DNA of 64,000 nucleotides from Desulfobacteraceae bacterium RAAP-1 (GTDB taxonomy: Bacteria; Desulfobacterota; Desulfobacteria; Desulfobacterales; Desulfatirhabdiaceae), in assembly GCA_001443525.1 (NCBI GenBank), contig LKPX01000001.1:1-64000 (forward strand), written 5' to 3'. How positions within the stretch are numbered: position 1 is the first letter of the stretch; each line of letters begins with the position of its first letter. The translations under genes were made by a program, and so were the position numbers. The notes under the pieces were generated by a model. It did no database searches. It was not told the origin of the DNA and saw only the letters and a list, made by a program, of their open reading frames with translations. This document shows, piece after piece, positions 23,810 to 31,984 of the stretch.

Positions 23810-24549
23810 TGAACAACCTTTTTGACGTTGTTTTTAGAAAAAAAGAGTTCAACACGGCGGTTTTTGGATTTGTTTTCAGGTGTGTTATTTGGAAAATGAG
23901 GGCTGTATTCTCCAAAACCAACGGCAGACAACCTGGATGCGTTGACAAGATGCTGTTCTATGAAGCAGCGCAGCACATTGACGGCGCGTGAGGTTGACAA
24001 CTCCCAATTGGAGGGATACCGGACGGTATGTATCGGCGTGTTGTCCGTATGGCCTTCAATGCGAAGGTCATACATCGGATGAGAAACCAGAATGTCGCCG
24101 ACATGTGCGATCAGTTTTTTGCCTTCGGGCAGGACCTCCGCCTGGCCCGCGTCAAACAAAATGCTGCTCGAAAGTTGCAGAAGCACTCCCTTGCCATAAA
24201 CCGAAGCGCTGATATCCTGTTCCATTCCAAGAGTTGCAGCCATCTTCTGAATGCTGTGGTATAACCCGTCCAGATCGCTGTCTGTACCGGTGAGATTGCT
24301 GCTTTTTAATGATGCATTTTCTCCGGATTCGGGTAAAGACGGATGCCTTGCTGTCGTCGGCAGACTGACCGCGGATGAAAATGATTTGACAGCCAGCGAT
24401 ACCTTGGAACGGTCCGTCACGGAATAGGCGCACAGCATGATAAAAAAGCACAGCAGCATGATGATAAAACCGGCATATACCACGGCCCATCCATTTCTGG
24501 AAACAGTCGGAACATCCTCAGACATCTCGTGCTTGCAATGACGATACAT
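23806..24549 (-). CDS. MotB paralogue lacking the channel Asp (MotB1)
   Basis: A 247-residue MotB/OmpA-family protein directly after motA. It has a membrane helix (about 21-43) and an intact C-terminal OmpA domain (LRIEGHTDNTPIH, then NKSKNRRVELFF). In the helix WAVVYAGFIIMLLCFF aligns with E. coli MotB's WKIAYADFMTAMMAFF, so the essential Asp is Gly27 here (codon at 24469..24471). The rest of the gene shows no decay. The ATG overlaps the motA stop as TAATG; a second in-frame ATG at 24525 is possible. It could be a structural partner in a mixed stator with MotB2, or a stator-ring component without ion transport. Confidence 0.88.
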   Translation of the reverse strand: MYRHCKHEMSEDVPTVSRNGWAVVYAGFIIMLLCFFIMLCAYSVTDRSKVSLAVKSFSSAVSLPTTARHPSLPESGENASLKSSNLTGTDSDLDGLYHSIQKMAATLGMEQDISASVYGKGVLLQLSSSILFDAGQAEVLPEGKKLIAHVGDILVSHPMYDLRIEGHTDNTPIHTVRYPSNWELSTSRAVNVLRCFIEQHLVNASRLSAVGFGEYSPHFPNNTPENKSKNRRVELFFSKNNVKKVVQ

Positions 24550-25343
24550 TATTTTGCCAATCGCAGTGGTCTGGTGCTGCCATATATGCTTTTCTTGAGT
24601 ATCTTCGGTGAAATAAACGCCTTCAGCTTCTGCTCGACAATGCGGTGGTTATCCCCCGCCTGAATGGACAGAATACCTTCCAGAATCATCTGTTTGATCA
24701 ACATCTCCTGCTTGCTGCGGGTTTTCAGTTTTCCGGCGATGGGGTTGAAGAACAGATTCGCCAGAACGGACCCGTAAAATGTAGTCAACAGGGCGACCGC
24801 CATAGGTGCGCCGATATGGCTGGGATCGTTCATCTGCCTGAGCATCTGCACCAGGCCGATCAGAGTGCCTATCATGCCCATTGAGGGTGCATACGCCCCC
24901 ATGGTTGAGAATATTTCCGCTCCCAGTTTGTGACGTTCTCCCACATAGGCGATTTCCGTACTCAAGACATCTTCGATGGCGCTTGATTCCAAACCGTCGA
25001 CGGCCATTTGCAGGCCTTTGGCCAGAAAGGGATCGCCCACCTTTTTTACCTGAGATTCATACGACAATATCCCCTCGATTCGAGCTTTTCTGGCGATTTC
25101 CACAATGGTCGGGATCAGGGTGGTCGGCGATTGTGACCGGTGTAAAAACGCGTTTCGGGCGATGCCCAGTACGCTCATCACCTCTGAAATGGGATAGGTG
25201 ATCAGCGTAGCGCCCATGGTTCCTCCGACCACGATCATCAGGGAGGGGTAGTCCAAGAACCACAGGGCCGGCCCTCCCACAAGAATCGCGCTGCAAACCA
25301 GTACTCCCGCGACCAGAATTCCCATCAGTGTTGTGATATCCAC
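24549..25343 (-). CDS. motA: MotA stator protein
   Basis: A 264-residue inner-membrane protein with four membrane helices: about 4-22, 33-52, and a pair near 150-170 and 185-205. Conserved features are FLDYPSLMIVVGGTMGATL, the cytosolic loop with EGILSYESQVKKVGDPFLAKG that meets FliG, and GAYAPSMGMIGTLIGLVQML. Size and residues resemble the PomA/MotC-like branch. MotA pentamers surround a MotB dimer. It lies after flbD and is followed at once by two MotB paralogues, an unusual three-gene stator set. Confidence 0.95.
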   Translation of the reverse strand: MDITTLMGILVAGVLVCSAILVGGPALWFLDYPSLMIVVGGTMGATLITYPISEVMSVLGIARNAFLHRSQSPTTLIPTIVEIARKARIEGILSYESQVKKVGDPFLAKGLQMAVDGLESSAIEDVLSTEIAYVGERHKLGAEIFSTMGAYAPSMGMIGTLIGLVQMLRQMNDPSHIGAPMAVALLTTFYGSVLANLFFNPIAGKLKTRSKQEMLIKQMILEGILSIQAGDNHRIVEQKLKAFISPKILKKSIYGSTRPLRLAK

Positions 25344-25364
25344 GAATCGCCTCCTGTCTTCCGG

Positions 25365-25598
25365 TTAATGAAGGATATCCGGAAATTGATCCCGGATATC
25401 CACTGGCGCAGCCGGCTGCTGACAGACCATGCGCCGGTAGTCCATGATTCTTCGGGACAGCTCTTCCACAGGTTCTTTAACCATCAGTCTGTCCCGGTTG
25501 GTGAACGTAATCAGTGTATCAGGCGTTGCCTGAACCGATTGAATTTTGTCGGCGTTCACCACCATTTCGATATTGTTCAAACGGGTTACTTTGATCAT
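25365..25598 (-). CDS. flbD: FlbD-family small flagellar protein
   Basis: A 77-residue protein of the small FlbD family (not the Caulobacter response regulator of the same name). The family core IKVTRLNN followed by VVNADKIQSVQATPDTLITF and EELSRRIMDYRR is plain. Its role is not firmly known; it is nearly always encoded between flgE and motA, as here. SwrD of Bacillus subtilis belongs to the same family and raises stator power, so a link to the adjacent stator genes is plausible. Confidence 0.88.
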   Translation of the reverse strand: MIKVTRLNNIEMVVNADKIQSVQATPDTLITFTNRDRLMVKEPVEELSRRIMDYRRMVCQQPAAPVDIRDQFPDILH

Positions 25599-25652
25599 GG
25601 CTGCTAATCCTTTCGATATTTTTCCTTTGCAACTTCGGCGGTGTTTATCTTT

Positions 25653-26453
25653 TTACTGCTTCATATTGATCACGTCCTGGAGAATCTGATCGCTCGACGT
25701 GATGACTTTGGCATTGGCTGCAAATGCCCGCTGAGCCGTGATCATGTTCACAAATTCCTGGGCAATATCCACGTTGGACATTTCAAGGGAACTCGGGGAG
25801 ACCGATCCCAGACCACTGGCTCCCGGAATGCCGGAAGTCCCTGCTGTGGTGGAGGTATCGGTATAAAGGTTTCCACTCATTTTGGCCATTTTGGATTGAT
25901 CCGTCGGTTTGTAAAGAGCGATCTGAAACAGGGCGGTCTTGACGCCGGCGGATGTCGTGCCGTAATATGTCCCGCTGCTGTCCACCGTAACACTTGTGTA
26001 TGTCGCCGGATCAATTTTAATGGATTTCAGTGTTCCAGTCGGTTTTCCAGTCGTAGGGTCAATGGCATAACCCTGCACATTGTTACCGGCAGCCGTTACC
26101 AGATTGCCGCTGGCATCGAATTTGAAACCACCGTCTCTGGTATAGTACGTTTTCCCACTTGAGTCGTTAACTGCGAAAAATCCGGTTCCGCTAATGGCCA
26201 TGTCATATGAATTTGATGTCTGTTGAATGGTCCCTGAACTCCAGTTGTAACTGACATCTCCAAGAATGACGCCGCTGCCGATTTCCTTGCCGGTATAACC
26301 GCTGCCGGATGAGGGGTTCACCAGACTGTCAAAAGAAACCTTCGTTGCTTTATAGCCGGTCGTTCCTTCATTGGCGATGTTATCGCCGATGACGGACATT
26401 TGCTGGTTGTTGGCCTGTAATCCGGATATTGCTGTATATAGTGATTTAATCAT
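25653..26453 (-). CDS. flgE: FlgE-like hook protein, compact form
   Basis: A 266-residue axial protein with the FlgE-type N-terminus (MIKSLYTAISGLQANNQQMS, GDNIANEGTTGYKATKVSFD), the central ISGTGFFAVNDSSGKTYYTR, and the C-terminal helix [20 protein letters not shown]. Its place after fliK-flgD identifies it as the hook subunit, because FlgD caps the hook and FliK measures it. It is much shorter than the 402-residue Salmonella FlgE and about the size of FlgG, so the outer hook domain must be small or absent. AAAGGAG lies 9 bases before the ATG. Confidence 0.8.
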   Translation of the reverse strand: MIKSLYTAISGLQANNQQMSVIGDNIANEGTTGYKATKVSFDSLVNPSSGSGYTGKEIGSGVILGDVSYNWSSGTIQQTSNSYDMAISGTGFFAVNDSSGKTYYTRDGGFKFDASGNLVTAAGNNVQGYAIDPTTGKPTGTLKSIKIDPATYTSVTVDSSGTYYGTTSAGVKTALFQIALYKPTDQSKMAKMSGNLYTDTSTTAGTSGIPGASGLGSVSPSSLEMSNVDIAQEFVNMITAQRAFAANAKVITSSDQILQDVINMKQ

Positions 26454-26562
26454 TGCCGTTATCTCCTTTACATCGTTGAATCATTCGTGAAAACATGTTG
26501 TGTTGACGAAATAAACAAAAAATTATTCGCTGCTCTGTGACATCTTACTATAAGGAAAATCG

Positions 26563-27246
26563 TCATTGTGACGCCGACGATGGCGTTACCTTGATGATGG
26601 AGGAATAGGGTATTTCAGCGTCCTTTGTTGTCAGATAAGTGCTGCCGTCGTGATAGCTGACACCTGTGGTGTCAGCCTGGATATAGGCTGCGGTTGACAT
26701 GGCGTTGCCGCTGCTGTCTTTGGCCTGGATAGTAAAAGAATACTGTCCGGCATCCACTGCCGCGCCGTTATTGTCCTTGCCGTCCCAGGTGATGCTCTGC
26801 TGTCCTGCAGCCACATTGCTGGTTGTGATGGTTCGGATATTGTTTCCTGAAGAATCGTAAATGCTGGTATTGACCGTGGTGGCGTCTTTGGCAAGCTGAT
26901 ACTGGATATTGTATGTGCCGCCCGTTGCGATGTTGAACGTGCTGCCTTTCGCCAAAACGGTTTTACCGATGAAATTAGGCGCCAGTGAGTTGTTGATGGA
27001 CTGATCCAGCGCCTGTACCGTCTGAAGATTCGTATTCACATTGGTCATTTGTTCCAGAGCACTGAACTGCGCCAGTTGAGAGACAAACTGGGTGCTGTCC
27101 GTCGGGTTCAATGGGTCCTGATTTTGAAGCTGTGTTACCAGTATCTTCAGAAAGTCGTTTTTGCCCAGCGACTGGGTGGTGCTGGTGGTCGAGCTGGATG
27201 TGGAACTGCCTGATGTTGTAGCTGTGCCTAAAGTTGATACTGTCAT
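26563..27246 (-). CDS. flgD: FlgD hook-cap protein
   Basis: A 227-residue hook scaffolding protein. The N-terminal Ser/Thr-rich export region is followed by the strongly conserved LGKNDFLKILVTQLQNQDPL and TQFVSQLAQFSALEQM. Then come the FLIK-like beta domains with DSSGNNIRTI and ITWDGKDNNGAAVDAGQYSF (the FlgD Ig-like fold). It caps the growing hook and guides FlgE assembly. It sits between fliK and flgE, the typical order. A GAGG site precedes the ATG. Confidence 0.95.
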   Translation of the reverse strand: MTVSTLGTATTSGSSTSSSTTSTTQSLGKNDFLKILVTQLQNQDPLNPTDSTQFVSQLAQFSALEQMTNVNTNLQTVQALDQSINNSLAPNFIGKTVLAKGSTFNIATGGTYNIQYQLAKDATTVNTSIYDSSGNNIRTITTSNVAAGQQSITWDGKDNNGAAVDAGQYSFTIQAKDSSGNAMSTAAYIQADTTGVSYHDGSTYLTTKDAEIPYSSIIKVTPSSASQ

Positions 27247-27304
27247 GGCGACCTCATTATAATTTCCGGAATGAAAATCAGATCATCTCTTCGATATGTA
27301 TTTC

Positions 27305-29302
27305 TTATGCAAAATAACTGATCTGAGATCCTTCCCTGATATAGTTCTGATGCTGGCGCCGTTCCGGAGGTGCTTCATCTGTTCCGGTGTTTTCCTGATG
27401 CAGGATATGGCCTGATGACGATGGCGCCTGATTAAAGGCGGAACTTTCATGCTGAGATGAAGCAAAATCCGAGCCATTTGACATCATCCCGACATCCACG
27501 GAATCCACTTTGATGCCGCTGTGTTGAAGTTCACTTTTGATGATCGGAATCTGACGCTCGATCATGTCTTTTACCTGAGCATTGTCCGCCAGAATTTTGA
27601 CGGTTACCTGCTGTTGGTCGGTCGAGATGTGCAGGCGCAGCGCTCCCAGAGATTCCGGCTTGAGATCAATCTGAATGTGACTTTGTCCGGCCTGCAGGCC
27701 AGGTATCGCCTTTTGGGTGATTTGCTGTACAACATCGTTTTGAAATGTCTGCGGAACAGCAGAAGTTTCTTTTGCAATGGTGGTTGTTGCCGACAGCTTC
27801 GAAGATGAATTATCTCCCCAAATATGTACGATGGAAGTATTGCTGCTGGAATCCGTACTTTGGATTTTTTCGCTTTCTTTCTCACCGGGTTTAAGCATCG
27901 CTGTAAAATCCGATTGAGATAAATCCTGTCCGTCATGACCGCTGTTGGTATTGCCTGCTTCCTTGTTGACAGCGGCAACTGAATTCACCGCAACAGCAGT
28001 GCTGAGTCCGGGTATATTTCCTTGTGAATGGCCGGCAGCGTCTGGTTTAGCCCCGACGAGTTCATTGGAACGTCCGGATTTTTCAGATTGTCCTGATACA
28101 GTTGCTGCAGCGATATTGTCTTGCTGCAATGACGTATCTTTCGTCGGTTCAGCGGGTACAGCGCCAGCGGTCTGTATAATGCTCTGTGAAGCAGGGTTTT
28201 CGGCGCCCTGTGCATTCGGATCCATCGTTGCCTGAAGGGATCCGGTGGAGGCTGTTTTTTCAGATGTGGTTGTATGTGCTGTCGTTGGTAAATGCGTTAA
28301 GCTGTCATCAGAAGGTTCAACAGGAGCCGTGCCGGCAGTAGTATTCCCGGCAGTGGCACTTGCGGAGCCGGTGGTGTCAGGAAGCGGCTGGGATGAAGCT
28401 GTCACCGGGATGCCGAGTTTATCCGCGCCCGGCAACACTGCGGTTGCGGCAGTGGCGCCGGTTGCGGAGCCGGTGGTGTCAGGAAGCGGTTGGGGTGAAG
28501 CTGTCACCGGGATGCCGGGTTTATCCGCGCCCGGCAACACAGCGGTTGCGGCAGCGGAGCCTGTGGTGTCAGGAAGCGGTTGGGGTGAAGCTGTCACCGG
28601 GATGCCGTGTTTATCCGTGCCCGGCAACATTGCGATTGCGGCAGTGGCGCCGGTTACGGAGCCGGTGGTGTCAGGAAGCGGCTGGGATGAAGCTGTCACC
28701 GGGATGCCGAGCTTATCCGCGCCTGGCAACACTGCGGTGGCGGCAGTGGCGCCGGTTACGGAGCCGGTGGTGTCAGGAAGCGGCTGGGATGGAGCTGTCA
28801 CCGGGATGCCGGATTTATCCGCGCCCGGCAACACTGCGGTGGCGGCAGCGGCGCCGGTTGCGGAGCCTGTGGTGTCAGGAATCGGCTGAGATGAAGCTGT
28901 CACCGGAATTGCGCCCTTGTCGGACGGTGTTTCGGCGGTGCAGTCCATACCGGCGGTCTGCTGAAAAGATGTCTTCTGGGTTATTGCCTGCTGCGGTGTG
29001 ATGACGCCCATTAGACCGGCCATGATGGACATCAACTGCGAATCGTCGGATGCGCTGTGTTTGGACGGAGCCTCTTGTTTCGATGATACGGGCGCGGGTG
29101 TCGAGCTTGTTGTGGATGAATTATCTGCTCCTGAAACGATGGCGCCTAACAGGGAGAGCATCGACACGAAATTATCGGACTGAGAGCCTGAAGCCTCTGC
29201 AGACAAAGACGCCCCGTTTCCCTGTCCTTCCTTCACTGTCTGAGATTTACCGGACCCGGAAATGTCGCCTGTTGTGATTGCGGCAATGATATTGTTCATC
29301 AT
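27305..29302 (-). CDS. fliK: FliK hook-length control protein with 34-residue tandem repeats
   Basis: A 665-residue secreted molecular ruler. The C-terminal switch domain that meets FlhB is recognisable (SHIQIDLKPESLGALRLHIS, VTVKILADNAQVKDMIERQI). The N-terminal two thirds are Ala/Ser/Thr/Pro-rich. Residues about 134-318 are five 34-residue repeats (VTASSQPLPDTTGS, ATAVLPGADKLGIP) plus a partial sixth; the fourth unit lacks four residues. The start was set at the ATG after GAGGCCATCAATC rather than the upstream ATG at 29317. It stands between fliJ and flgD, as in related clusters. Confidence 0.93.
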   Translation of the reverse strand: MMNNIIAAITTGDISGSGKSQTVKEGQGNGASLSAEASGSQSDNFVSMLSLLGAIVSGADNSSTTSSTPAPVSSKQEAPSKHSASDDSQLMSIMAGLMGVITPQQAITQKTSFQQTAGMDCTAETPSDKGAIPVTASSQPIPDTTGSATGAAAATAVLPGADKSGIPVTAPSQPLPDTTGSVTGATAATAVLPGADKLGIPVTASSQPLPDTTGSVTGATAAIAMLPGTDKHGIPVTASPQPLPDTTGSAAATAVLPGADKPGIPVTASPQPLPDTTGSATGATAATAVLPGADKLGIPVTASSQPLPDTTGSASATAGNTTAGTAPVEPSDDSLTHLPTTAHTTTSEKTASTGSLQATMDPNAQGAENPASQSIIQTAGAVPAEPTKDTSLQQDNIAAATVSGQSEKSGRSNELVGAKPDAAGHSQGNIPGLSTAVAVNSVAAVNKEAGNTNSGHDGQDLSQSDFTAMLKPGEKESEKIQSTDSSSNTSIVHIWGDNSSSKLSATTTIAKETSAVPQTFQNDVVQQITQKAIPGLQAGQSHIQIDLKPESLGALRLHISTDQQQVTVKILADNAQVKDMIERQIPIIKSELQHSGIKVDSVDVGMMSNGSDFASSQHESSAFNQAPSSSGHILHQENTGTDEAPPERRQHQNYIREGSQISYFA
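28364..28903 (-). repeat. 102-bp tandem repeats within fliK
   Basis: Five units and part of a sixth of period 102 bp, each encoding VTAS-type 34-residue repeats. One unit (the fourth, 90 bp) lacks 12 bp, in frame. Neighbouring units are almost identical, suggesting recent expansion or homogenisation. Both strands stay open in more than one frame, so antisense ORFs here are by-products. Confidence 0.95.
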
Positions 29303-29319
29303 GATTGATGGCCTCATAA

Positions 29320-29766
29320 TTAATAGGGTTTTTTGTTAAACCGGCTGATGGCGACCTCATCCAGAAATTCCTGGTTGAGCCTCATGATGTTTCCGGTAAA
29401 CAGCGCCAGCTTTTTTTCTTTGAGCTTTTCAATGGTTTTCCGTTTTTTAACGGCTTCAATAAGTTCATCACGTTTTTGAGCGTACTGCGTTTCGAATACC
29501 GCCACTTTTTCCTGCTGAAGCGCCAGTTTTTGTGTCAGACATTCGATAAATCGATCATAAACGATATGCTCTGAAATACAGAGTCCCTGAAGCTGTTTGT
29601 GATTGAATTCCTGGATGGTGCGATCCTTGTCATGCTGCATTCGGCACAAAACGGATTTTTCTTCCCGAACCCTGCACTCACAGGCCGCCAGTTCTTTCTG
29701 AATGACTTCCTCGTGGTGCAGTCGATGATTTAACAACGCTTCCAGTGAAAACTTGAATGCGGCCAT
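29320..29766 (-). CDS. fliJ: FliJ export chaperone/ATPase stalk
   Basis: A 148-residue protein predicted to be one long antiparallel coiled coil, with the typical start FKFSLEALLNHRLHHEE and QKELAACECRVREEK. FliJ is the central stalk of the FliI ATPase ring and links it to FlhA. Identity rests on this N-terminal pattern, the size and the position directly after fliI. AAAGGA lies 9 bases before the ATG. Confidence 0.88.
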   Translation of the reverse strand: MAAFKFSLEALLNHRLHHEEVIQKELAACECRVREEKSVLCRMQHDKDRTIQEFNHKQLQGLCISEHIVYDRFIECLTQKLALQQEKVAVFETQYAQKRDELIEAVKKRKTIEKLKEKKLALFTGNIMRLNQEFLDEVAISRFNKKPY

Positions 29767-29798
29767 GATATGATTTCCTTTGAATGCGTGTTGAACGA

Positions 29799-31121
29799 TC
29801 AGGACTTGAACATGGTTTCCAGTTGCTGAACGCTTTCCTCAAAATTGGCCCTGTCTTCGATTCCCTGCTGAAGATATCGGGTGATGCCGTCTATCATGCT
29901 GATGGCATGGTCAATTTTGGGGTTACTGCCGGGAACGTAAGCACCGATATTAATCAAGTCTTCCGCTTTCCGGTATGTCGCCAGCAGCGACTTGAAGGCG
30001 CCGGCGGCTCTCTTGTGTTCGGGAGAGGCGATGTCGCTCATGACCCTGCTGATACTCCGCAGGATGTCAATGGCCGGGTAATGATTTTGAATGGCCAGAT
30101 CCCGCGTGAGTACGATATGTCCGTCCAGGATGGAACGAACGGCGTCAGCGACGGGTTCGTTCATGTCATCGCCTTCGACCAGAACCGTATAAAGTCCTGT
30201 AATTGTACCATCGTTCGATGATGTGCCTGCGCGTTCCAGGAGCTTGGGCAGCAGGGTAAATACGGACGGTGTGTATCCCTTGGATGTCGGCGGCTCTCCC
30301 AGCGCCAGGCCGATTTCACGCTGGGCCATCGCAAACCGGGTAACGGAATCCATCATCAGATTGACCTGCAGCCCCTGATCTCTGAAATATTCAGCAATGG
30401 TGGTGGCGATAAACGCCGCTCTCAGACGAATCAACGGAAGATGATCGGATGTGGCTACCACCAGAACGGAGCGCTTCAGTCCTTCCTCGCCGAGTTCTCT
30501 TTGGATAAATTCATTCACTTCTCTGCCGCGTTCGCCGATGAGCGCAATGACATTGACATCTGCGGCGGTTCTGCGGGCGATCATTCCCAGCAAGACGCTT
30601 TTGCCAACCCCCGATCCGGCGAATATTCCTACGCGCTGTCCGCAGCCTACGGTCAGAAGACCATTGATAGCCCGGATGCCCAAGTCCAAAGGTCTTTGAA
30701 TACGGTTTCGTTCAAGAGGATTCATCGGCTCTGCATAAATCGGATATTCACGATGGCAAAGAATAGGCCCCTTGCCATCAATGGGATTTCCGATGCCGTC
30801 AACGACCCTTCCCAGAAGGGCGTCACCGACCGGAATACTGGCTTTCTGCTTTCCCGCGACCACCCGGCTTCCCGGACTGATACCTCGAATGTCTTCCAGC
30901 GGCATCATCAACACCGCATTGTCCCTGAACCCCAGTACTTCCGCGCTGATTTTCCGGTTTGTTCCCGGAGGATAAATATCACAGACACTTCCCAGATAGG
31001 ATGCCGGTCCCAGAGACTCCGTCACCAGCCCCACCACTCGCGTTACCTTGCCGGTGGCGGTCGTGAGATCGACCTGATCCAGAAGACCATGATAATATTG
31101 CAAGCCGGATAATACGGTCAT
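29799..31121 (-). CDS. fliI: FliI flagellar export ATPase
   Basis: A 440-residue F1-beta-like ATPase that powers export. Walker A is GIFAGSGVGKSVLLGMIARR near residue 165, then ALIGERGREVNEFI, the Walker B region VNLMMDSVTRFAMAQREIG, and the T3SS-specific GEPPTSKGYTPSVF. Length and motifs are standard. It overlaps fliH by 4 bases, and FliH is its negative regulator and anchor. fliJ follows after 32 bases. Confidence 0.97.
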   Translation of the reverse strand: MTVLSGLQYYHGLLDQVDLTTATGKVTRVVGLVTESLGPASYLGSVCDIYPPGTNRKISAEVLGFRDNAVLMMPLEDIRGISPGSRVVAGKQKASIPVGDALLGRVVDGIGNPIDGKGPILCHREYPIYAEPMNPLERNRIQRPLDLGIRAINGLLTVGCGQRVGIFAGSGVGKSVLLGMIARRTAADVNVIALIGERGREVNEFIQRELGEEGLKRSVLVVATSDHLPLIRLRAAFIATTIAEYFRDQGLQVNLMMDSVTRFAMAQREIGLALGEPPTSKGYTPSVFTLLPKLLERAGTSSNDGTITGLYTVLVEGDDMNEPVADAVRSILDGHIVLTRDLAIQNHYPAIDILRSISRVMSDIASPEHKRAAGAFKSLLATYRKAEDLINIGAYVPGSNPKIDHAISMIDGITRYLQQGIEDRANFEESVQQLETMFKS

Positions 31122-31984
31122 ACAGATTCTGCAAGCTCCTTATCGACTTTTTCCAGCCTTGGGGCAAATGTCTCCTGAATGATCTGAATCTGCGTTTCGA
31201 TTCTATCATCAATATCGCCGGAAGCGCCCTCGATTACACAGCCCCCCGGAGTGATCGCGGCGTCCGAAATAAAGGAAACCTCGCCTTCGACGGGCAATTG
31301 AGCGCGATGTTCCGAAATATGCCCGGCGTCTGAAGGATGAATCCGGATCGAAAGCGGCGGATGTACGGTCACGGCCGTCAGAGCATTCTGAACGGTTCGA
31401 ACAATCATTTCAGGATTTATGGAGGGTTCCTGAAGAATGATCTTCCGGGCGATGGCCAGGGATAACGTGACGATTTCTTTTTCAGCTTTCAACTCGATTT
31501 TTCTCTGAAGATCATGGAAGTCCTTCACAGCGGTTTGCAGCATGTGCAGCGCCGATTCAATGCTTTTCAGGCTTTCGGCTGCACCGGTTTCATATCCCCG
31601 GGCATATCCTTCATTCTGTCCGGCGGCATATCCTTCCTTCTGACCTTTGGCATATCCGATTTCCTGCCCTTCCTGTATTCCCCGCTGGTAGGCATCCGCT
31701 TCCTTTTGCTGATTGGCCTGCGTCATCTCATCGATGATTTTCTGACAGGCTTCCTGTGTATTCTCCGGTTCCGGTGGAGCCTGCGAATCGATTGTATAAT
31801 CGCTTTTGAAGGATTCCTGAACCACTTCGGAGCTGAGAAAAATACGCTGAAATGAACTGCCTGATGTTCCGGAAATTTTTTCGCTTGCTGTTACTGCACT
31901 CTCCAATATTTCGGGAAATAAATAGGGACATAAAGCGGCGCCGGAATCTGAAACCGTATCGAATTTTTTAAAAATATCATGCAA
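31118..31984 (-). CDS. fliH: FliH export ATPase regulator, TTG start
   Basis: A 288-residue FliI-binding protein. A run of Gly-x-x-x-Gly repeats (GQEIGYAKGQKEGYAAGQ and on) forms the helical stalk characteristic of FliH, and a FliH/V-ATPase-E-like C-terminal domain follows. The frame is open to 32080, but no ATG there has a ribosome site, and that stretch lies wholly within fliG. A TTG at 31984 has AGGAGG 8 bases before it and overlaps the end of fliG by 8 bases; I take this as the start (LHDIFKKFD). Order fliG-fliH-fliI is canonical. Confidence 0.88.
   Translation of the reverse strand: MHDIFKKFDTVSDSGAALCPYLFPEILESAVTASEKISGTSGSSFQRIFLSSEVVQESFKSDYTIDSQAPPEPENTQEACQKIIDEMTQANQQKEADAYQRGIQEGQEIGYAKGQKEGYAAGQNEGYARGYETGAAESLKSIESALHMLQTAVKDFHDLQRKIELKAEKEIVTLSLAIARKIILQEPSINPEMIVRTVQNALTAVTVHPPLSIRIHPSDAGHISEHRAQLPVEGEVSFISDAAITPGGCVIEGASGDIDDRIETQIQIIQETFAPRLEKVDKELAESV

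Noticed and set aside
28364-28903. Regular repeats considered as a CRISPR array
   Set aside because: Units are contiguous, in frame, nearly identical and without unique spacers; they are coding repeats.
28245-29001. Long repetitive open frames on the plus strand opposite fliK
   Set aside because: They arise because the 102-bp fliK repeats stay open on both strands; no ribosome site, no protein-like composition, and fliK is convincing in the other direction.
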